15,046 nucleotides of DNA, taken from contig WFMP01000172.1 of assembly GCA_015489035.1 (NCBI GenBank), forward strand, positions 1 through 15,046, written 5' to 3'. The notes under the pieces were generated by a model that saw only the letters and a program-made list of their open reading frames with translations, made no database searches and had not been told where the DNA came from. Position 1 is the first letter of the stretch, and each line of letters starts with the position of its first letter. A program made the position numbers and the translations under genes. Of this stretch, positions 7,672 to 15,046 are shown in pieces. The DNA is from Candidatus Altimarinota bacterium (GTDB lineage: Bacteria; Patescibacteriota; Gracilibacteria; Absconditabacterales; Absconditicoccaceae).

Positions 7672-9210
7672 ATGATAATTGATTATCTTGGACATTCAGA
7701 AGTTTTGATAGATATGAAAAACAATAAATGAGAAAATGTAAAAATTTTATCAGATACTTGGTTAAGTTCTTATTCTGTTGCTGATCTTATGCAGAGAAAT
7801 CCTATTATAAATGTAAATTATGATTTATTAGAAACTGTAGATGCTGTTTTTATTTCTCATTCTCATATGGACCATTTGGATCCTTACAGTTTGATAAATA
7901 TTTTTTCTAAATTAAAAAACAAACCTATCTTACTATTACCAGAAACTTTAGCCTTTACAAAGGATTTATTCATAAGTGAGTTGGATTGTGATATTAAAAT
8001 TTTAAAAAATAAGGAAGATTATGAAATAAATGGAGTTATTGTAAGATGATATATTTTTCCTGATATTTCTATTACAAATGAAGCTGATGTGATGACTTTG
8101 TCTGTAAGAAATGATGAAGAAATTGTGTTTTCTGAAATTGATATTATTCCTTGAGATTTTGAAGAATGAATTGGAGAAGTCTATAAATTATTTACTGAAA
8201 AAGATTATAAAACTAGATTGTATTTATCAACTAGAAATGAATTAGAATGAAATTTACAGATAGTAGATATTCCTAAAGAAAATAGAGAGGAATTTGTAAA
8301 TGAATATAAACAAAAAAGAGTTTGAGAAATTTATGAACATTACAATAATATTTCTGAAATGGAAGATGCTTGAGTAAAATCAAATATTTATAATTTATCT
8401 TGATTTGTAAGGTGATTTATAGGGCAGTGAATTATTTTTCCAGTTAAAGAATTTTGAGTTGATGCTTTGAAATTACAAATTATGAGTTTGGATGAAAATA
8501 TTAAACTCGAAACTGAGATATCAAATGATTTTTGAATAGATTATCCAATGTATGCTCTAAATAAAGTTTGAGAACAGATTTGAGACAAAAAATATGAATG
8601 GATGTGAAGATATGTATTTGAAAATGGAAATTTAAAAAAAGTAGAGAAAATACCATATTTAGACTGAGAATATTATAAAGATGAACAAGATTTAACTGTA
8701 GATTTTAGAAGAAATTTGAAAAAAGAACCAGTTTTACTAGAGATATGAAAAGAGGATTATTTAAAAGATATAGAGAATTACTTAAATACTAGATTTTTAC
8801 CATATCAATTATGAAGGATAGATGCTAATTTAAAAAATTTAGCTTTAGATAATAATTGAAAATATATAATTCAGTTAAAAGATTCTATAGATAATGTTTT
8901 GGGGTATTTTGTATGGACTTTGTGAAGCTTAAATTTTGAGTTTGTAAAAAATGTTGATGAAAAATATAATGAAACTTATTATTTAGAGGATATTGTAAAC
9001 TTTTTAGAATGAAAAATAGAGTTATATTCAAATTTTTGGTCTTATTTAGAAAACTGAACAAATATTTATTTATGGGAATGTATGTGAGCTGATTTTTTAA
9101 ATAATGATATCTTGTTAAAAAAGTATAATTACCATTTTACTTTAGCAAAGTCTGGAATTAGTCAAGAAGAGCTAACTTTAAAAATTATAAAAAAACTATT
9201 TGAAAAATAA
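7672..9210 (+). CDS. Metallo-beta-lactamase-fold protein with large C-terminal extension
   Basis: A 512-residue cytosolic protein (no signal or membrane segment). It opens with IDYLGHSEVLI, the usual first strand and turn of UlaG-like metallo-beta-lactamase-fold hydrolases. The metal-binding motif I is intact as HSHMDH (residues 63-68) in the context VFISHSHMDHLDP. The later ligands (a His near 120-150 and a Asp/His pair) are not evident; SEIDIIPGDFEEG lies about where motif III should be but lacks the His. About 300 residues beyond the fold are acidic, Tyr/Asn-rich and match nothing I know. Possible roles are hydrolysis of a phosphodiester, lactone or thioester, or RNA processing; the sequence does not decide. 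UGA glycines are frequent throughout. Promoter predicted at 7606-7633; no clear terminator follows before the nrdR operator. Confidence 0.68.
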
Positions 9211-9217
9211 AAATAAT

Positions 9218-9233
9218 TTACTATATATAGTGT
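9218..9233 (+). promoter_or_regulatory. NrdR box 1
   Basis: CTATATATAG (core 9221-9230), followed by TGT, matches the NrdR consensus ACAC-W-ATATAT-W-GTGT in all core positions and on the right flank. It lies 60 bases upstream of nrdR, at the distance and orientation expected for the distal box of a pair. Confidence 0.82.
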
Positions 9234-9245
9234 TATAGTTTTTGA

Positions 9246-9274
9246 TAGACTACAATATATAGTATATTTATAAT
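9246..9274 (+). promoter_or_regulatory. nrdR-nrdA promoter
   Basis: TAGACT (9246-9251) with a 17-base spacer and a perfect TATAAT (9269-9274) gives a promoter starting transcription a few bases before the nrdR ATG at 9290. The -35 is only a partial match. NrdR box 2 occupies the spacer. Confidence 0.5.
9250..9265 (+). promoter_or_regulatory. NrdR box 2
   Basis: CAATATATAG (core 9253-9262) is the second perfect core match to the NrdR consensus. Its centre lies 32 bases, about three helical turns, from that of box 1, which is the spacing usual for paired NrdR boxes bound by the oligomeric repressor. It falls between the -35 and -10 of the predicted nrdR promoter, so binding would block RNA polymerase. 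Confidence 0.82.
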
Positions 9275-9289
9275 TCACTATTTTTTATT

Positions 9290-9727
9290 ATGCTTTGTCC
9301 AAAATGTAATAGTTCCACGAAAGTTATAGATTCAAGAGATATTGAAGATGGAAAAGAAACTAGGAGGAGAAGAGAGTGTGAACAATGTGAATATAGATTT
9401 ACAACTTACGAAAGATTATCTATCACAAGATTTATGGTGATAAAATCAAATAATGAAAAAGTTCCATATGATAGAAATAAACTTGAGAAATCTATAATTA
9501 AAGCAATAAACAAAACAAATATAGATATTTGACAGATAGAAAAGATGCTTTCAGATCTGGAATTTGAATGGATGAAAAATAAACAATGAATTACTACCAA
9601 AAGAATATGAAAAGATGTAATTGATAGATTGAAACAAATATCTATCGTAGCTTCGATTCGTTATGCAAGTGTTTATTATTGATTTCAGACCAAGGAGGAT
9701 TTTCAAAAATTTCTTGATGAATTGTAA
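9290..9727 (+). CDS. nrdR: Transcriptional repressor NrdR
   Basis: A 145-residue protein, normal length for NrdR. The N-terminal zinc ribbon starts at once with MLCPKC and closes with CEQC (Cys3, Cys6, Cys30, Cys33); the basic DNA-reading loop between them contains RRRREC. RFTTYERL follows, then an ATP cone from about residue 48 (FMVIKSNNEKVPYDRNKL) to about 137, including the helix IVASIRYASVYYGF. NrdR senses ATP/dATP and represses ribonucleotide reductase genes by binding paired NrdR boxes. Here two such boxes lie in its own promoter and the reductase gene starts 33 bases downstream, so the unit is autoregulated. The start is fixed by the zinc motif; no Shine-Dalgarno precedes it. Confidence 0.96.
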
Positions 9728-9760
9728 AAATTATTTTAATTAAATTAACAACCTTAAAAT

Positions 9761-12523
9761 ATGAAAATAATAGTAATTAAATCTAATGGAATTGAAGAAC
9801 AATTTGATTCTTGAAAATTAAGAATTTCACTTTCAAAAACTTATGAATCAGTTAATCAAGCTCCTACCAAAATTGATGAAGTAATAGATATTTTTAAACT
9901 TAATGCTGAAGAATTTTTACAAGATTGAAAAATTACTACAAAACAATTATGAGATTTAGTCGAGAAATCATTGATAGCATTAAATGAATATGATGTTGCC
10001 AAATCTTATATTTTGTATAGATGAAAAGCTCATTGTGAAAATAAAGAAATTGCTTTGGATAAAAAATATAAAATAAATGTAACAAAAAAAGATGGTTCAG
10101 AACAAAATTTTAATATTAAGAAAATAAAAAAACTTTTTGATAGAATAGCTTTTGATTTACCAGAATGTAAATTTGAAGAATTTGAAGAAGAATTAAAAAA
10201 ATATTTGATAAATAATATAAAAACTGAAGAAATTTCAAGAATTTCATTAAAATCTGCAGTAGATAAAATATCAATAGAAAATACATTTTGGCAACAAATA
10301 GCTTGAAGACTTGATTTGTTAAATTTATATAAACAATCTTCAAAAAATAGAAATATTAAAATTGATGATTTATATACAAAAGAAAGTTATTTAGAATTAG
10401 TAAATGATTACATTGAAAGTTGATTATATTTTAAGAATTATAAAAGATTTTATACTGAAGAGGATATTTTGAATGCTTGAGAAATGATACAAGCAGAAAG
10501 AGATTTTGAATATGGATATACTACAGTTTTGATGTATAAAAAAAGATATTTATTAAATCCAAATAAGGTAGTGAAAGAATTACCTCAACAAATGTATATG
10601 TCTGCTGCATTATTTTTAGCAATACCTGAATGACTTGATTTATTGAAAGTTAAAAAAGAAGAAATAAGAGTAAATGGTGGTTTAGATAATTTAGAATTAG
10701 AAAAATTTATAAATTCTATATCTAAATCAGATTGGGAAATTATAAATAATTCAAACAAAACATTAGAAGATATTTTACAATTATCAGAAAAAGTTTTATT
10801 AAATCCTTGGATTAGAAATAGAAGATTGGAAATTGCTCAAAAAATTTATGAATATACTTCAAAATGAAAAATTTCTTTACCAACACCAACATTGTTGAAT
10901 GCTAGAACAAATTTTCATCAATTAAGTTCTTGTTTTAAGTTTAATATAGACGATGATTTAAGAGCTATTTACCATAGTATTGAAAATATGGCTCAAATTT
11001 CAAAATTTGGTGGATGAATCTGAAGTTATCTTGGGCATATAAGAGCAAAAAGAGCAAGCATAAGATGAACTAAATGAGTTTCTGGTGGAACTTTGCCTTG
11101 GATAAAAGTTATGAATGATACAGCAATTGCGGTAAATCAATTGTGAGCAAGAGCAGGTTCTATTTCAGTTACTATAGATATGTGGCATTTGGATATTTTA
11201 GATTTTCTTGAAATGCAAACTGAAACTTGAGATATTAGAAGAAAGGCTTTTGATGTGTTTCCGGCCGTAAGTATTCCAGATTTATTTATGAATAGAGTAA
11301 TAGAAAATTGAAATTGGACATTATTTGATCCAAAAGAAGTAAGAGATATTTTATGAACAAAACTTGAAGACCATTTTTGAGAAGAATTTGAGAAATTATA
11401 TGTAGAACTTGAAAATAATGATAGTATTGAATTAAAAGAAACTGTAAGTGCAAAAGACATTTTTAAACAATTTTTGAAGACTGTAGTAGAAACTGGTATG
11501 CCTTATGTATTTTTCCGTGATACAGCAAATAAATTAAACCCAAATAAGCATGTTTGAAATGTTTATTCATCTCAACTTTGTACAGAAATTATACAAAACA
11601 CATCTGAATCTAAATTTATAGAAGAAGAAACTAAAGATGGATTGGTAAATATAAAGTATAAACCAGGTGATACAGTAGTTTGTAATTTAGCATCTATAAA
11701 TGTTGCAAAAGTTAATCCCATTACAGATGATATTGAAGATGTTCACAATATTACAATGAGAATTTTGGATAATGTAATTACTATGAATTTTTATCCTGTA
11801 GAGGAAACAAAACTTACTGCTATGAAATATAGATCTGTAGGTGTGTGATATATGTGATTATCTGAATATTTAGCTACTCAAGCAAAAGTAAGATATGATA
11901 GTCCTGAAGCTGTAGAACATGTAGATAAATTATTTGAACAATATGCTTATTATACTTTGAAAGCTTCTGTTGATTTGTCCAAAGAAAGATGACATTATGA
12001 ATTATTTGAATGATCAGATTGGTCAAAATGAATTTTATTTGGAAAAGACGAAAATTGGTTTAAAAATAATTCTGAATATGCATCAGATTGGTCTGTTTTA
12101 ATCCAAGAAATGAAAAAGAACTGAACAAGATTTGCTTATCATCAATCACCAGCTCCAAATACTTCTACTGCAGCAGTTATAGGAACAACAGCTTGATTAC
12201 TACCAATTTATAAAAAATATTTTGTAGAAACAAATTCTGTGGCACCTACAGTGAATGTAGCACCAAACTTGAGTAAGGAGAATTTCTGGTATTACAAAGA
12301 ATATGTAAATACTTCTATGCCTGGAGTAATAGATATTATTTCAACTATTCAAAAATGGATAGATCAAAGTATTTCTTTTGAATGGATTATAAATCCTATG
12401 GAAGTAAGCCCAGCTGATTTGTATTCTTACTATTTAGATGGTTGGAAAAAATGATTAAAAACAGTTTATTATGTAAGAAGTATGTCTCTTGAAGTAGAAA
12501 AATGTGAATCTTGTGCAGGGTAA
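9761..12523 (+). CDS. nrdA: Class I ribonucleotide reductase, alpha (catalytic) subunit
   Basis: A 920-residue protein that reduces ribonucleoside diphosphates to deoxy forms. Two ATP cones come first: residues 1-90 (IVIKSNGIEEQFDSGKL) and about 98-185 (INVTKKDGSEQNF), the second aligning with the single cone of E. coli NrdA. The catalytic barrel has the redox cysteines Cys391 (LSSCF) and Cys641 (VVCNLASIN), the thiyl Cys607 and Glu609 in QLCTEI, and the GGGIGS loop. The tail has the radical-transfer pair Tyr903-Tyr904 and the shuttle CESC (915-918). The Tyr pair marks a class I enzyme needing a radical-generating beta subunit; no nrdB lies in the window. Gln605 stands where E. coli has Asn437. 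Co-transcribed with nrdR, 33 bases upstream, and ended by a strong terminator. Subclass within class I is not determined. Confidence 0.94.
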
Positions 12524-12532
12524 AGATTATAG

Positions 12533-12556
12533 CAGAGTAGTGATACTCTGTTTTTT
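12533..12556 (+). terminator. Intrinsic terminator of nrdR-nrdA
   Basis: CAGAGTA (12533-12539) pairs perfectly with TACTCTG (12544-12550) over the tetraloop GTGA, followed by six T. It starts 10 bases after the nrdA stop. Confidence 0.92.
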
Positions 12557-12559
12557 ATA

Positions 12560-12587
12560 TTGACTTTGGTTATATAAAAACTATTTT
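12560..12587 (+). promoter_or_regulatory. Possible promoter of the nuclease-glycosidase gene
   Basis: TTGACT (12560-12565) matches five of six -35 positions. After 16 bases comes TATTTT (12582-12587), a four-of-six -10. It lies just past the nrdA terminator and 31 bases before the next ATG, where a promoter is needed. Confidence 0.38.
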
Positions 12588-12617
12588 AAAAGATAAATTT
12601 ATTATTATTATTTAAAT

Positions 12618-15046
12618 ATGAAAAAAATATTATTTTTGTTTACGTTATTTTTGTTATTTTCTTTTTCTTATGCACAACCTATTTTTGATTTTACTTGAAC
12701 AGTTACAAAAATAATAGATGGAGATACTGTTTATGCTTCTACTTGATGAACAGCTTTTAAAGTTAGAATCTTGTGAATGGATACTCCAGAAAAATATCTT
12801 TTTTGATGAATTAAGGATTATAAATATTATTGATGTTGAGTGTCAGCAAGTCATTTTGCGGTAGAAAAATTAGTTAAATGAAAAAAATATTGATTTTATA
12901 AAGATAGTTTAGCCAAAAGTGTAGGTAAATATTGAAGGAAATTAAGATTTATAAACTTGTGAAATGAAAATAGTTTAACTTATACATGAACTTATTGATA
13001 TTCAATTTTAAAACAATGACTTGCAAATTTTTATAAGTATGAAAATCAAACTTTTTCTTGAGTTTATAAACAAATAGATGATGAAAATAAAATTGCTTGA
13101 AAATGAATGTATAATCCTTTTTGTAAAGCACAAGATAAATATGTTAAAAAAAATTGACATAGGTCTTGAAGTTGAGAAATTCAAAATATTATAGACAAAA
13201 CTTTACTTTCAAAAAAGAATTTTCATTATCAATTACAAAATGCTAAATTTAATCAATTAAAAAATTTAAGTTGAACAATAATTTTTGTAGATCCAGAAGA
13301 TAGTAAATTAACTTGATGACAACTTTGACAATTAAAACAAAATGGAAATATAATAATTGCATATCTGAGTATTTGAGAAGCTGAACCTTATAGAAGCTAT
13401 TGGAAATCTAATTGGGTAAATTCTGATTGAAAACTTACAAATAATTCTCCTTCTTGGTTAGGTGAAAAAAATATTGATTGGAACAGTTATTATGTAAAAT
13501 ATCGGCTTACTTGATGGCAAAATATAGTTTTTAATGAAATTGATAAAATAAAAAATATTTGATATGATTGAGTAGTTTTGGATACTCTTGATACATATTC
13601 TTATCGAATGTGGAATGGAACTTGAAATGATTATGATCAGAAAATGGTAGATTTCGTTTGAAAAATTAGAAAACATTTATGAGATTATCTTGCAATAATT
13701 CCAAATGGATGACTTCAACTTGTAGAAAATACTTGATATTTAGATTTGATAAATTGACAACTCACAGAAGATTTGTTTTCTTACAAAAATAAAGAAAGAA
13801 CTGATACAGATAAAAAATGGCAATTGCAATATTTAAATAAAGTAAAACAAGCTTGAAAACAAGTTTTTGATATCGATTATATTTCTTGAGATAATAATTT
13901 AGTTTGTAAATATTATGATTTTATAAAAGAAAAATGATTTTTAGGTGCTGATTATAGAAAATGATTAGATAGTTTTGATAAAATAAAGTGTAAAAAGAAA
14001 TTAAATTTTACTATTCCATCTTGAAAATGACTTTGGGTATGGAAAACTTCTTTTTCTAATGTTTTAAATTGAAAAATGTCTCGGAAATATCTTTATGATA
14101 GTGGAACACAACAAGATAATTTGGTAAATTTTGTAAAAACAAATAATATTAAAAAAGTTTATCTTTTTATTTGAAGTTTACAATGAAATTGGGATAGCTT
14201 GTATTCAAAACATAAACTTTATAATGAACAATGACTTTCAAAATTATTAACAAGATTAAATCAATTATGAGTTTCTACTTATGCATTGTATTATATAAAT
14301 GATGATCCAAATAATTTAGATAATTATGAAAAAGTTTCAGATATTGTACAATCTGTTGCTGATTATAATACAAGATACCCGAATGCTAAATTTGTTTGAT
14401 TGCAACTTGATCAAGAAGTTTATAAACAAGAAGTTTATGATAAGTTTTTATCAATGTTGAAATTGATAGAAAAAAATACAAATAAATATAATTTGATAAA
14501 TCAGGTAGCTTTAAAACCTTTATGGGCTAGACAAGATTATAATTGAGAAAAATTTGTAAAGAAAATTTCAGACATTATAGATGAATGAGTGATTATGGCT
14601 TATGATGATGAACTTAAAACTATTGAAAATATTGCGAATAAAGCTTTTTATTGAAAATTAGATATTTGAATTGATTTATGAAAAAATACTACAAATAGTT
14701 GAGAAACTTTGTATGATGAGATAAAGAAAAATGGATTAAATTGGTTTGATAATCAAATTTTAGATAAACTTAATAATGATTATTCTTGAAATAACTTGTT
14801 TGAATGAGTTTCAATTCATCATTATGTTTCATATTTTTATTTAGAAAAATGAGTTGAACCAATTAATTATAAAATAATATTTACTTGTATAGATCTAAAT
14901 TGGAAATGTTCAGCTTCTTGTAATTGAATATGGCAAAAAGTAGGGAATTGTACTTGATGAGTTCAAAAAAGTGGTTCTTGTTCTAGTTCTTGTAATTCTT
15001 GATGATGAGGCTGATGATTAAATTATTTTCAAATATCTCAAAATTA
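12618..15046 (+). CDS. Secreted multidomain protein: staphylococcal nuclease + GH114-like glycosidase + unknown module (3' end outside window)
   Basis: 809 codons are visible and the frame is still open. A signal peptide (1-19, cleavage after SYA) leads into a staphylococcal-nuclease domain (about 25-170): IDGDT with Asp36, FKVRIL with Arg50, MDTPE with Asp55 and Glu58, and KYGRKL with Arg107, which together match Asp21, Arg35, Asp40, Glu43 and Arg87 of the Staphylococcus enzyme. Residues 200-450 resemble the GH114 / TM1410 (endo-alpha-1,4-polygalactosaminidase) family: IIAYLSIGEAEPYRSYW, the strand GYDGVVLDTLDTY with Asp322, IIPNGG, and DIDYISG (Asp418, Asp420). A third module (472-735, LWVWKTS onward, with GLQLDQE and MAYDDE at strand ends) looks barrel-like and is unrecognised. 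The tail has six Cys (757-792) and six Gly in a row (795-800). Predicted extracellular, hydrolysing DNA and a polysaccharide. Many residues are UGA Gly. Confidence 0.85.

Noticed and set aside
7789..8049. A short standalone MBL-fold fragment, as if the gene were broken
   Set aside because: The apparent breaks are UGA codons at glycine positions; with UGA as Gly the frame is whole from 7672 to 9210. The same applies to all other apparent pseudogenes here.
9218..9265. Intrinsic terminator formed by TACTATATAT and ATATATAGTA after the MBL-fold gene
   Set aside because: The inverted repeat arises because two palindromic NrdR boxes lie side by side; the loop is over 20 bases, the stem is all A-T, and there is no adjacent T-run.
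10116..11460. Minus-strand open frames within nrdA, and similar ones opposite rsuA and the last gene
   Set aside because: They are shadows of a strongly conserved gene read in the other direction, have no recognisable product, and persist only because TGA reads as tca on the other strand.
9761..12523. Class II (B12-dependent) ribonucleotide reductase
   Set aside because: The C-terminal Tyr pair of class I is present, the motif is LCTE rather than the class II PCGE, and no cobalamin-binding insertion is seen.
2..15046. Mycoplasma-type code (UGA = Trp)
   Set aside because: UGA sits at invariant glycines and UGG is in normal use for conserved Trp such as GGW in RNase HI.
1..15046. tRNA, rRNA, CRISPR array, insertion sequence or prophage genes
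   Set aside because: I saw no cloverleaf-like sequence, no regularly spaced direct repeats, and no transposase, integrase or phage structural motif on either strand.

Overview
The window reads as very AT-rich bacterial DNA in which UGA is a sense codon for glycine. In the standard code nearly every gene breaks into short pieces. With UGA read as Gly, 13 long reading frames appear, and the recoded positions fall on invariant glycines: the NPG of RNase HI, the paired Gly of the asparaginase GGT motif and the GG-I-G motif of ribonucleotide reductase. UGG is still used for Trp, so this is not the UGA=Trp code. UGA=Gly (translation table 25) is known from the candidate phyla Absconditabacteria (SR1) and Gracilibacteria (BD1-5/GN02). 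The window fits that group, but I cannot choose between the two. Starts lack a Shine-Dalgarno sequence; several are preceded by an AT-rich TTAAAAT-ATG context.

Layout. Bases 2-1330 (+) hold a tight operon: the 3' end of a 5'(3')-nucleotidase-like HAD protein, a short single-domain asparaginase and an archaeal-type Ser/Thr kinase homologue. Bases 1394-2116 (+) encode an unknown membrane-anchored protein, convergent with an exported coiled-coil protein at 2151-3179 (-); a shared hairpin lies between them. Bases 3318-4823 (+) are an RNA-processing cluster: RsuA-type pseudouridine synthase, RNase P protein and RNase HI. It converges on a large lipoprotein membrane-fusion (HlyD/MacA-like) adaptor at 4859-6739 (-) through a second bidirectional terminator. 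A type IV pilin-like protein lies at 6882-7493 (-). Divergent from it is a 512-residue metallo-beta-lactamase-fold protein (7672-9210, +).

Bases 9218-12556 (+) form a self-contained dNTP-synthesis unit. Two NrdR boxes with centres 32 bp apart precede nrdR, which is followed by a class I ribonucleotide reductase alpha subunit with two ATP cones and then a strong terminator. No beta subunit (nrdB) is present, and the usual catalytic Asn appears to be Gln.

From 12618 to the end (+) runs an exported multidomain protein, still open at the window edge. It has a signal peptide, a complete staphylococcal-nuclease domain with all catalytic residues, a GH114/TM1410-like galactosaminidase domain, an unrecognised barrel-like third module and a Cys/Gly-rich tail. 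I regard this as the most interesting object here: one secreted polypeptide that could attack both extracellular DNA and a galactosamine-rich polysaccharide. With the adaptor, pilin and exported coiled-coil proteins, the window has a strong cell-surface content, in keeping with the host-attached or predatory life described for these phyla. That last link is inference.
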